Of a DNA stretch of 56,779 nucleotides, positions 45,368 to 53,822 are shown in pieces. A model generated the notes under the pieces. It was not told where the DNA came from and did no database searches. It worked only from the letters and a program-made list of their open reading frames with translations. The stretch is from Pseudomonadota bacterium (lineage in GTDB: Bacteria > Pseudomonadota > Gammaproteobacteria > Steroidobacterales > Steroidobacteraceae), in contig JAKBCE010000027.1 of the NCBI GenBank assembly GCA_021808195.1, forward strand, positions 1 to 56,779, given 5' to 3'. Position 1 is the first letter of the stretch; every line of letters begins with the position of its first letter. Position numbers and translations under genes: made by a program.

Positions 45368-45399
45368 CTGCGCGCGGGCGAGGCGTCGCCCGCGCGCAG
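45368..45399. other. Very stable inverted repeat upstream of dehydrogenase copy 3
   Basis: CTGCGCGCGGGCGA and TCGCCCGCGCGCAG form a perfect 14-bp stem with a four-base GGCG loop. It ends 112 bases before the next start codon. Since a separate hairpin already follows the aldehyde dehydrogenase gene, this one may be a second terminator or a leader hairpin of the dehydrogenase gene. Confidence 0.5.
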
Positions 45400-45511
45400 C
45401 AGCCTGCTCGTGACTGACGCTTCCGGACAAGTCGATGACGATAATCTGCGAGCCGGCGGACAGGTCGGCGCTCATAGTACGGGCAGCGCCATTACGGCAT
45501 GGTAGATCAAT

Positions 45512-48097
45512 ATGACCACTCAAGGTCCAGGCGAGAGACGGTTTCCGACAGAAGCGGGTGCAGTGATCATCGGCCAAGGAGGCATCGTTGGCGCCTCGGT
45601 GGTCCATCACCTGCTCGAGCTCGGCTGGGACAACATCGTCGGACTCGACAAGTCGGCGGTGCCCACCGACATCGGCTCGACCGCCCACGCCTCTGATTTC
45701 TGCTACATGACCAGCCACGACAAGATGTCGGTGTGCACGACGCTCTACAGCCGCGAGTTCTACGACCGGCTGGGGCATTACTGCCGGGTGGGTGGGCTCG
45801 AAGTGGCCCGCGTCGGCGACGACGAGCGCATGCAGGAGCTGCAGCGTAAGGTCGGCTCCGGAAAGGCGTTCGGGACTCGGGCTGAAATCATCTCGGCTGC
45901 CCGAGCCAAGGCGCTCTTCCCATTGCTCGAGGAGCAGGCGATCCAGGGGGCGCTGTGGGATCCAGATGCCGGACTGGTTGTACCGCGCTCCCAGCGCGTT
46001 GCCGGTGTGCTGCTCGAGCGGGCACAGGCGACAGGCCGGCTGCAGATCTTTGCAAATACCCCGGCACTCTCGATCGACATTCACGACGGGCGCGTCTGCG
46101 GCGTCGAGACCCGCAAGGGCTACATCAAGACCTCCATCGTCATTCTGAGCACCGGGATCTGGGGTCCGTTGCTCGCCGGGCGCAGCGGCTCGCCGCTGCC
46201 GCTCACCCCGTTCGAGCATCCGCTGCTGTTCTTCGGGCCGTATACCGAATTCGCCGGTACGGGCAAGGAGATCGGCTACCCGCTGCTGCGTGACCAGGGC
46301 AATTCGGCCTACCTGCGCGATACGGGCGACCCGACCACCTCCGAAGGCGGGCAGATTGAGTGGGGATACTACGAGCAGGACAATCCGCGCATGGTGCAAT
46401 CGCGCGATATCGCCGAGCCCGGCGAGGCGCGATTGTCCCCATCGATGCGCGAGATGGATATTGAGCAGGTGATGCGCGGCTATGAGCGCGCCACCGAGAT
46501 CGTGCCGCTGCTCGGGGAGCTCGGCTGGGATTCCAAGCGCTCATTCAACGGCCTGATGTCGATCACGACCGACGGTATGCCGCTGGTCGGGGAGTCCCCG
46601 GAGGTCGGCGGCCTGTGGTTCGCCGAAGCGGTGTGGGTCAAGGATGCCCCGGGAATCGGCAAGGTTTTCGCCGATTGGCTGGTCAAGGGCCGCACCGATT
46701 GGGACATCTTCAGCATCGACATTGCGCGTTTCTATCCGGTGCAGAAGACTCCAGGATACGTGCTCGGACGGTGCACCGAGACAGCGAAGAAGGTCTACAA
46801 CCCGCCCGTGCACCCGCGTGAGCCGTATCTGACCGGACGCGACCTGCGCCGTGGCCCGTTCTGGGCACGCGAGAAGGAACTCGGTGGCTATTTCATGGAG
46901 TCGGCCGGCTGGGAGCGCGCTCACGGTTACCAGGCGAACGAGCATCTGCTCGAGAAGTATCGTGATCGCGTGCCGGAGCGACGCAACGAGTGGGATGCGC
47001 GGCATTTCTGGCCGGTTTCCAATGCCGAACAGCTCGCCATGAGCGAGAACGTCGGCATGGTGAACCTGTCCCACTTCGCGATTTTCGACGTGAGCGGCGC
47101 CGACGCCGAAGCATTTCTCGAATATCTGTCGGTGGCAAAGGTCGGTGGCACCACGGCGCTCGGGCGCGGCATTTACACCCACTTCCTCGATGAGGCGGGT
47201 GGGGTGCGCGCGGACATCACGATCATTCGGCTCGATGGCTCTCTGTACCGGGTGGTTTGCGGTGGCAGTACCGGACCGCGCGACTTGGCGTGGATGAAGC
47301 GCATCCGCGAGCAGCGCAAATTCCATGTTGAGATCCAGGATCGCACCGACGACATCGTCACACTCGGACTCTGGGGTCCGAACGCTCGCCAGGTTCTGCA
47401 AACCCTAGCGGATGATCCAGAGGGGCTCTCCAACGAGCGCTTCCCGTTCGCCACGGCGCGCGCGATCCGGGTGCGGGGACTGCCCGTGTGGGCGTTCCGT
47501 ATCTCCTATGTCGGAGAGCAGGGCTGGGAGCTGTACATATCGCCGAGCTATGGTCTGGCCCTTTGGGACATGTTGTACGAGCAGGGCGTCACGCCCGTCG
47601 GCATCGAGACCTATGCCAATACGCGTCGCCTGGAGAAGAGCCTGCGGTTGCAAAACGCGGATCTGCTGACGGAATACAATCTGTACGAAGCCGGATTGGC
47701 GCGCGCCAAGATCAAGGCAGATGATTTCCACGGCAAAGCCGCGTACGTGGCGCAGCGCGAGCGGCACCGTCAGGCAGCCTATCTGTGCACGCTCAGCATG
47801 GTGAGCCATACCGACAGCCAGGGCGTCGCACGCTATCCGGTCGGGCAGTGGCCGATTCTAGACCCCGAGACTGGCGCCGTGTTGGTCGATGAACTCGGCC
47901 GCCGCTCGTTCACCACGAGTATTGCGTATGGTCCTTCGGTCGGGAAGAACCTAGCGCTCGGCTATCTGCCGGAGCGCTACGCGAAGGAGGGCCAGATGCT
48001 GGCCATGGAGTACTTCGGCGAGCGCTATCCGCTGCGCGTCGAGGCAGTTGGGCAGCGCGGCCTGTACGACCCGCAGAACGAGCGTCAGAAGTCCTGA
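45512..48097 (+). CDS. Dimethylglycine dehydrogenase-like flavoprotein with GcvT domain (copy 3, divergent)
   Basis: 861 residues, ATG at 45512. The FAD site is GAVIIGQGGIVGASVVHHL. The motif equivalent to STWHAAG reads STAHASDF, so the histidine for covalent FAD (His59) is kept while its surroundings differ from copies 1 and 2. The C-terminal half is a GcvT-type folate domain (SYVGEQGWELYISPSY, VGKNLALGYL). It is longer than the other copies and contains an extended middle section. It likely removes an N-methyl group from a secondary or tertiary amine and loads the carbon on tetrahydrofolate, with a substrate different from copies 1 and 2. It converges with the sarcosine oxidase operon. Confidence 0.84.
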   Translation: MTTQGPGERRFPTEAGAVIIGQGGIVGASVVHHLLELGWDNIVGLDKSAVPTDIGSTAHASDFCYMTSHDKMSVCTTLYSREFYDRLGHYCRVGGLEVARVGDDERMQELQRKVGSGKAFGTRAEIISAARAKALFPLLEEQAIQGALWDPDAGLVVPRSQRVAGVLLERAQATGRLQIFANTPALSIDIHDGRVCGVETRKGYIKTSIVILSTGIWGPLLAGRSGSPLPLTPFEHPLLFFGPYTEFAGTGKEIGYPLLRDQGNSAYLRDTGDPTTSEGGQIEWGYYEQDNPRMVQSRDIAEPGEARLSPSMREMDIEQVMRGYERATEIVPLLGELGWDSKRSFNGLMSITTDGMPLVGESPEVGGLWFAEAVWVKDAPGIGKVFADWLVKGRTDWDIFSIDIARFYPVQKTPGYVLGRCTETAKKVYNPPVHPREPYLTGRDLRRGPFWAREKELGGYFMESAGWERAHGYQANEHLLEKYRDRVPERRNEWDARHFWPVSNAEQLAMSENVGMVNLSHFAIFDVSGADAEAFLEYLSVAKVGGTTALGRGIYTHFLDEAGGVRADITIIRLDGSLYRVVCGGSTGPRDLAWMKRIREQRKFHVEIQDRTDDIVTLGLWGPNARQVLQTLADDPEGLSNERFPFATARAIRVRGLPVWAFRISYVGEQGWELYISPSYGLALWDMLYEQGVTPVGIETYANTRRLEKSLRLQNADLLTEYNLYEAGLARAKIKADDFHGKAAYVAQRERHRQAAYLCTLSMVSHTDSQGVARYPVGQWPILDPETGAVLVDELGRRSFTTSIAYGPSVGKNLALGYLPERYAKEGQMLAMEYFGERYPLRVEAVGQRGLYDPQNERQKS

Positions 48098-48120
48098 TAC
48101 GCCGACGGGCGAAGCCAAAC

Positions 48121-48145
48121 GAGCGGGCGGACGGATCGCCCGCTC
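48121..48145 (+). terminator. Hairpin after dehydrogenase copy 3
   Basis: GAGCGGGCG and CGCCCGCTC form a 9-bp stem with a seven-base loop 23 bases after the stop. No T-run follows. Confidence 0.5.
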
Positions 48146-48374
48146 CTCGCCCGCATCACGGCAGCTCGCGGTCACTCAGCAGCACGTGGGCAGGGTATGC
48201 CGAGGGCTTGCCGGTGCAAATGCGCTGCGGTCTAAAGTAAGGGTTGATGCCGAACTCTGGCGGTGTGCCTGGGCGATGCACCGGCCGCCGTTGCGCAAGG
48301 AACTCAGCGCGTCGCCCCGGGGCCGAGCGACGGGGAGTGCGGAGCGCACGCGCCATCGATCCTCTCAGTGACGC

Positions 48375-48403
48375 GCGGCCGTGTGTGCTCACAGCACGGC
48401 CGC
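48375..48403 (-). terminator. Hairpin after the sarcosine oxidase operon
   Basis: GCGGCCGTG and CACGGCCGC form a 9-bp stem around an 11-base loop, 32 bases past the soxG stop on the minus strand. Confidence 0.5.
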
Positions 48404-48435
48404 AGAGACTGAGCAGCTGGTGCGCTTCGGCGGCC

Positions 48436-48984
48436 TTATTCGGCCAGTTCGCCGGCGGCGAGCGCCAGATACTTCGACAGATACGCCGCGAACGAACGCC
48501 ACACCTCGATGTGAAAGCGCTGCTCGGCGGTACGCCAGAGCACGATTTCCGTCTTGGCAAACATTGTGCGTGTGCACATCCCCGGGGGGAAGGCGCTCAC
48601 GTGCAGGTCGAGCGGGCAGCCGGAATTGAGCAACACCGCGGCGTGCTGGCCGGCAATCTCCAGCGCCACCTGGCGGTGGCTGACCTCCACGAGCGAATGC
48701 GGCTGAGCGGAGAGTGCCGTGTGCAGACGCGAGGCGAGCTCGCCCTGAGTGTTGGCCGGCGCGATGAGCAAGCGCTCATCCGGTCCCAGCCACAGCGCGG
48801 CGGATTCCGCCGCGGCGGCTGCCTGGCAAGGCCGCTCGACGAACGGCACGCCGAGGGTGCGCGCGGCCGCGGCCATGACGGTGGAATCACCCCGCAGCAC
48901 CCAACGTGCGGCGGGCGGCAGCACGCGGACCAGCGGGCTGGGTGCGACGTATGGGCCCTGACGGGTCGCGGTGGCATTAGGCAT
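48436..48984 (-). CDS. soxG: Sarcosine oxidase gamma subunit
   Basis: 182 residues, starting 8 bases inside the end of soxA. The product contains the gamma-subunit pattern GPDERLLIAPAN, HRQVALEIAGQHAAVLLNSGCPLDL and FAKTEIVLWRTAEQRFHIEVWRS-like blocks, with the usual length. The gamma subunit contacts alpha in the four-part enzyme and is itself non-catalytic. It is the last gene of soxBDAG, and the overlap implies coupled translation that keeps subunit amounts balanced. Confidence 0.92.
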   Translation of the reverse strand: MPNATATRQGPYVAPSPLVRVLPPAARWVLRGDSTVMAAAARTLGVPFVERPCQAAAAAESAALWLGPDERLLIAPANTQGELASRLHTALSAQPHSLVEVSHRQVALEIAGQHAAVLLNSGCPLDLHVSAFPPGMCTRTMFAKTEIVLWRTAEQRFHIEVWRSFAAYLSKYLALAAGELAE

Positions 48985-51982
48985 TGAGGCGTGTCCCCTG
49001 CGGGTCGTAGAACACAGGTGAGGTCACCTGCACAGGCACAGGTTGTCCATCGGCGAGTACGTAGAGCGTCTCGCCCTGGCGTGCCCGTCCACCCCGCACG
49101 AGTGCGAGCGCGATGGAGCGGCCGAGCGTCGCACTGTAGTAGGAGGAGGTCACGTGGCCGATTGGACGCTCCCCGGAGTTGTGCTGCGCCGAGGCAATGA
49201 GTTGAGCACCTTCCTCGAGCACCACGTGCGGCGCGCGGGTGAGCAACCCGACGAACTGCTTGCGATCGACTGACTGCATGGCCGGGCGCTCGAGCGCCCG
49301 CTTGCCCACGAAGTCGCTCTTGCCCTTGCCGATCGCCCAGGTCAGTCCGGCATCGTGCGGCGTCACCGTACCGTCGGTGTCCTGGCCCACGATGATGAAG
49401 CCCTTCTCGGCGCGCAACACGTGCATCGCCTCCGTGCCATAGGGCGTAATTCCGTGCGGCTGACCGGCCGCGTGGATCGCCTCCCAGACGCTCAGGCCGA
49501 AGTCCGCGGGGACATTGATCTCGAAGCCGAGTTCGCCGGTGAAACTGACGCGGAACAGGCGCATTGGAACGCCACAGATGCGCCCATGCGCAACCCCCAT
49601 GTGCGGCAGCGCGGTGCTCGAGAGGTCTACCCCTTCGACCAGTCCGGCAATCACCTCGCGCGATTTCGGTCCTTGCACGGCGATGACCGACCATTGTTCG
49701 CTGGTAGAGGTCAGCCAGACCTCGAGGTCGCGCCATTCGGTCTGCAGGAAGTCCTCCATCATTCCGAGCACCGCGGCGGCGCCCCCGGTAGTGGTGGTGA
49801 CGTGGAAGCGATCCTCGGCAATGCGTGCCACGACACCATCATCCATGATGAATCCGTCATCACGCAGCAGGATCCCGTAGCGGCAGCGTCCCACTGCCAG
49901 ATTAGTCCAGGAATTGATGTACAGGCGGTTCATGAACGTTACTGCGTCCTTGCCGACCACCTCGATCTTGCCGAGTGTGGACGCATCGAACATCCCGCAG
50001 CCGTTGCGTACTGCGAGGCACTCGCGCTGCACCGCTGCATGCATCGATTCGTCGTTGTGCGGAAAGTAGCGGGCGCGCTTCCAGAGCCCGACATCCTCGA
50101 ACACCGCCCTTCGGCGCACGGCCCACTCGTGTGTCGGCGTTGTGCGCACCGGATCGAAAAGCTCGCCGCGGGTGTAGGCGGCGAAGCTGCCGAAGGTCAC
50201 GGGCGTATACGGCATGCGGAAAGTGGTCAGGCCGACCTCGGGAATGGACTTGCCAATCTCACCGGCTACGATGGCAAGGGCGTTGAGATTGGAGGTCTTG
50301 CCCTGGTCGGTCGCCATACCCGTGGTGGTATAACGTTTGACGTGCTCGATCGAGCGGAAGCCTTCGCGCGCTGCGAGTGCGAGGTCCTTCGATGTGACAT
50401 CGTTCTGCCAGTCGACGAACGCCTTGAGGACCGGTTTCCCCGCGGGCTGCGGTAGCGCGCCGAGTATGCCGCCGAACTCGCCCGCGTCGGCCTCGCGGGC
50501 TTTGCCGCCGCCCGAGGCGCCTTCCCCTGCGGCTCGGGCCGCTGCGCTGCGCCCGTCTTCGACCGCATTCGCAAGGCTGAATACGCCGCGGCAGGCACCA
50601 GCGCAGTGCGTCCGTTCGGCGGGCTCACCCGGCAGGAACGTCTGCTGCGAATCGCTCCAGATGAGCTTGCCGCGCGACTGCGAGAACAGATGCACGCTCG
50701 GGGTGTAGCCGGCGGACATCAGCACCGCATCACAGGCAATGCGCTCGATGCCGCCCTGCGGCGCTGCGGAGGCGTCCAGTTTCGCCATGCGAATCGCCTT
50801 GACCCGCTGACCGCCCTGGGTGCCAACCACAGTTGCGTTACTGTGCACCGTCAGTCCAGCGCGCCGCGCCGCTTCGGGCAGTGCACCATCGGCCTGCTTG
50901 CGCACGTCGATGATCGCGGCAATTTCGACTCCGGCCGAGCGCAGCTCGAGAGCCGTGCGGTACGCGGCGTCGCATGCTGTGACCACCACGGCACGCCGAC
51001 CCGGCAACACCCCATACTGGTTCAGATACGTGCGAGCCGCGCCGGCCAACATGATCCCCGGGCGGTCGTTGCCTGGAAATACGAGCGGCCGCTCGAGCGC
51101 GCCGGTGGCGAGCACAACTTCCTTGGCGCGCACTTGCCAGAGCCGCTCACGCGGCTGACCGGGCTGCACGCTGTCCAGATGGTCTGTCAACCGTTCGGAC
51201 AAGCCGATGAAGTTGTGCGGGAAGTATCCGAACGCAGTGGTCCGCGACAACAGTGTCACCTGCGGAAGGCGCGCCAGTTCCTGCAGACTCGCACTCAGCC
51301 ACTGCTCGGCGGGCTGACCGTCGATCAGAGCGGTCGAGGCGCTCGGCTCGGCGAGCAATGAGCCGCCAAACTGCGGCTGCTCGTCGCAGAGGATGACCCG
51401 CGCTGCGCGTGCAGCCGCTGCGCGCGCAGCGGCGATGCCCGCCGGTCCGGCGCCCACCACCAGCACATCGCAATGGGCAAAGCGGGTGGCGTATGTGTCA
51501 GGGTCGGGCTTCTCCGGGGCGCGGCCGAGTCCGGCGGCGGCGCGGATCTTCGGCTCGTAAAGCGACCGCCAGGCACCGCGCGGCCACATGAATGTCTTGT
51601 AGTAGAAGCCCGCCGGGATGAACGGCGCGAGCAGATTGTTGATGGCGCCAACATCGACGCCGAGGCTAGGCCATCGGTTCTGGCTGATCGCATCGAGTCC
51701 GGCGTACAGCGGCACCTCAGTGGCGCGCAGATCCGGTGTGACGCGCGCCGCATCGCGACGCACGGTCACGATGGCATTCGGCTCTTCCGGACCCGCGCTG
51801 AGAATGCCGCGCGGCCGGTGATACTTGAACGACCGGCCGACCAAATGCACGCCATTGGCGAGCAGGGCGGAGGCGAGGGTGTCACCTTCGTAGCCGGTCA
51901 GTTCGCGACCGTCGAACGTGAAGCGCAGCTCACGATGGCGGTTGATCCGGCCGCCGGCCGGCGTGCGCCAGGGCTGGCTCAT
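48977..51982 (-). CDS. soxA: Sarcosine oxidase alpha subunit
   Basis: 1001 residues, the normal size. An N-terminal 2Fe-2S-ferredoxin-like fold (LTGYEGDTLASALLANGV, SFKYHRPRGI) is followed by the NAD-binding Rossmann region VLVVGAGPAGIAAARAAAA near residue 175 and a C-terminal GcvT domain that binds tetrahydrofolate (SFTGELGFEINVPADFG). With beta it oxidises sarcosine to glycine with O2, giving H2O2, and the methyl becomes methylene-THF in the alpha-subunit folate site. The ATG overlaps the soxD stop (ATGA). Confidence 0.96.
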   Translation of the reverse strand: MSQPWRTPAGGRINRHRELRFTFDGRELTGYEGDTLASALLANGVHLVGRSFKYHRPRGILSAGPEEPNAIVTVRRDAARVTPDLRATEVPLYAGLDAISQNRWPSLGVDVGAINNLLAPFIPAGFYYKTFMWPRGAWRSLYEPKIRAAAGLGRAPEKPDPDTYATRFAHCDVLVVGAGPAGIAAARAAAARAARVILCDEQPQFGGSLLAEPSASTALIDGQPAEQWLSASLQELARLPQVTLLSRTTAFGYFPHNFIGLSERLTDHLDSVQPGQPRERLWQVRAKEVVLATGALERPLVFPGNDRPGIMLAGAARTYLNQYGVLPGRRAVVVTACDAAYRTALELRSAGVEIAAIIDVRKQADGALPEAARRAGLTVHSNATVVGTQGGQRVKAIRMAKLDASAAPQGGIERIACDAVLMSAGYTPSVHLFSQSRGKLIWSDSQQTFLPGEPAERTHCAGACRGVFSLANAVEDGRSAAARAAGEGASGGGKAREADAGEFGGILGALPQPAGKPVLKAFVDWQNDVTSKDLALAAREGFRSIEHVKRYTTTGMATDQGKTSNLNALAIVAGEIGKSIPEVGLTTFRMPYTPVTFGSFAAYTRGELFDPVRTTPTHEWAVRRRAVFEDVGLWKRARYFPHNDESMHAAVQRECLAVRNGCGMFDASTLGKIEVVGKDAVTFMNRLYINSWTNLAVGRCRYGILLRDDGFIMDDGVVARIAEDRFHVTTTTGGAAAVLGMMEDFLQTEWRDLEVWLTSTSEQWSVIAVQGPKSREVIAGLVEGVDLSSTALPHMGVAHGRICGVPMRLFRVSFTGELGFEINVPADFGLSVWEAIHAAGQPHGITPYGTEAMHVLRAEKGFIIVGQDTDGTVTPHDAGLTWAIGKGKSDFVGKRALERPAMQSVDRKQFVGLLTRAPHVVLEEGAQLIASAQHNSGERPIGHVTSSYYSATLGRSIALALVRGGRARQGETLYVLADGQPVPVQVTSPVFYDPQGTRLNA

Positions 51983-52272
51983 GAGTGGATCCCTTTCAGA
52001 TTGGCGGGCGGCTCCTGGCCGACCTCATAGGTGGCGAGGAACCGGTCGGTGGTGGTGTCGCGCAGCGCATTGAAGAAGCGGGCACAGCCGTGCGTATGGC
52101 GCCAGCGTTCGGCGTGCACGCCCTTCACGTTGTCACGCAGGTACAGATAGTCCGCCCATTGCTGATCGGAGCAGGCGCGCGGGTCGGCCGGCCGAGCAAT
52201 GTGCGCCTGACCGCCGTAGACGAATTCCGGCTCGGGGCGCTCGCCGCAATAAGGACAGTTGATCAACAGCAT
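51979..52272 (-). CDS. soxD: Sarcosine oxidase delta subunit
   Basis: 97 residues. The zinc ligands of the delta subunit are all present at the canonical positions: Cys6 and Cys9 (NCPYCGER), His59 and Cys63 (HTHGC). It is a small structural, zinc-binding subunit. It begins 11 bases after the soxB stop and overlaps soxA by four bases. Confidence 0.96.
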   Translation of the reverse strand: MLLINCPYCGERPEPEFVYGGQAHIARPADPRACSDQQWADYLYLRDNVKGVHAERWRHTHGCARFFNALRDTTTDRFLATYEVGQEPPANLKGIHS

Positions 52273-52283
52273 GCTGGTGCGCT

Positions 52284-53534
52284 CTAGTGGGCGACCGCGG
52301 CGGCCGCGGCCTCGTCGATCAGTTCGCCATCACGGAAGCGTTCGATGGTGAACGGTGCGTTAATCGGATGCGGAGCATCGTGCGCGATCGTCCAGGCGAG
52401 CAGGTTCGCTGCCCCCGGGGTGGCCTTGAATCCGCCGGTGCCCCAGCCGCAATTGACGTACAGGCCCGGCACAGGGGTCTTGGCGACGATCGGGGAACGA
52501 TCGGGAGTCACATCGACGATTCCACCCCAGGCGCGCATCATTCGCAGCCGGCGGAACATCGGAAACAGCTCACAGATGGCTTCGAGCGCGTGGCGACTGA
52601 TGTGCAGGCCGCCGCGCTGAGTATAAGAGGTGTAGGCGTCCGTGCCGGCGCCGATCACCATTTCGCCTTTGTCGGACTGACTGATATAGGCGTGAATGGT
52701 GTTCGACATCACCACGCAGGGAAATATGGGCTTCACGGGCTCGGAAACCAGCGCCTGCAGCGGGTAGCTTTCGAGCGGCATGCGCACATCGACCATGCGC
52801 AGCAGCACGCTGGTGTGTCCGGCCGCCGACACGCCGATGCGGGGGGCGCGGATCACCCCGCGTGTGGTCTCAATGCCTGCGACCGCGCCGTTGCTGTCGC
52901 GTAGAAAACCGGTCACCTCGCAGTTCTCGATGATGTCCACGCCGAGGGCGTCCGCGGCGCGCGCGAAGCCCCAAGCCACGGCGTCGTGCCGCGCGGTGCC
53001 GCCGCGGGCCTGGAAGGCCGCACCCATGACTGGGAAGCGGATGTCGTCGACCTTCAAAAGAGGGCAGATGCGCTGCGCTTCCTCGGGGGTCAACCACTGG
53101 TTGTCGACCCCGTTTGCGCGGTTCGCATAGATGTGCCGCTTCGACACCTGTACGTCGTGCACCGTGTGCGCAAGCATCATCACGCCGCGCTGGGAGAACA
53201 TCACGTTGTAATTGAGCTCCTGGGAAAGCGTTTCCCAGAGCTTCACCGAGTGATCGTAGAGCGCAGCACTCTCATCGAACAGATAGTTCGAGCGGATGAT
53301 GGTGGTATTGCGTCCGGTATTGCCACCGCCGATCCAGCCTTTCTCCACGACCGCAACACGCTTCAGGCCGTGCTCTTTGGCCAGATAGTACGCAGTTCCG
53401 AGACCATGTCCGCCACCGCCGACGATGATGGCATCATAAGAGGGCTTCGGCTCGGCCCGGCGCCACTGGGGCTGCCAGCCGCGCTGACCGGAGAGGCCCC
53501 GCCGAAGCAGCGTCAGGCCGGAGAAGCGTTGCAT
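52284..53534 (-). CDS. soxB: Sarcosine oxidase beta subunit
   Basis: 416 residues, ATG at 53534. The FAD site is [19 protein letters not shown] and the histidine that binds FMN covalently is His183 in ARHDAVAW. This subunit holds the sarcosine oxidation site and the covalent FMN that reacts with oxygen. It heads the soxBDAG operon. The 288-base divergent gap to MttB copy 2 must contain both promoters and is a good place for GbdR-type control. Confidence 0.96.
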   Translation of the reverse strand: MQRFSGLTLLRRGLSGQRGWQPQWRRAEPKPSYDAIIVGGGGHGLGTAYYLAKEHGLKRVAVVEKGWIGGGNTGRNTTIIRSNYLFDESAALYDHSVKLWETLSQELNYNVMFSQRGVMMLAHTVHDVQVSKRHIYANRANGVDNQWLTPEEAQRICPLLKVDDIRFPVMGAAFQARGGTARHDAVAWGFARAADALGVDIIENCEVTGFLRDSNGAVAGIETTRGVIRAPRIGVSAAGHTSVLLRMVDVRMPLESYPLQALVSEPVKPIFPCVVMSNTIHAYISQSDKGEMVIGAGTDAYTSYTQRGGLHISRHALEAICELFPMFRRLRMMRAWGGIVDVTPDRSPIVAKTPVPGLYVNCGWGTGGFKATPGAANLLAWTIAHDAPHPINAPFTIERFRDGELIDEAAAAAVAH

Positions 53535-53822
53535 GATGGGTCCTCGTGCGCTCGGTGCGTGCCGATTTTGCGCGCATCATGCCGCGTGTCCCAAGGGCCT
53601 ACGAGCATACGCCCGCCGACTCACTTGAACGGACGCGACATGCGCAGTACGCTTGCGCCGTCGCGAGATCGGATGTGTGCGGCCAGACCCTGTGCTGCCC
53701 GTCAGTCGCCCGGACGGTTATGGATAAGTGCATGCCGCAAATTGATCTGCCGGTAGGCAGGCGCCGCGTTCATACTAATGGGGTAGGTCCATCCGGACGT
53801 CCGATAAACTTGGGGATTTCCT

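Larger units (their letters stand above)
48098..48435. other. Convergent gap between dehydrogenase copy 3 and soxG
   Basis: 338 bases without a gene. Two GC-rich hairpins, at 48121-48145 and 48375-48403, lie at its two ends and probably end the two convergent transcripts. Nothing else is recognisable. Confidence 0.5.

Noticed and set aside
43342..53822. Glycine or cobalamin riboswitches upstream of the C1 and B12-linked genes
   Set aside because: I looked for their conserved core words in the long leaders and found none. The hairpins seen are simple stems.
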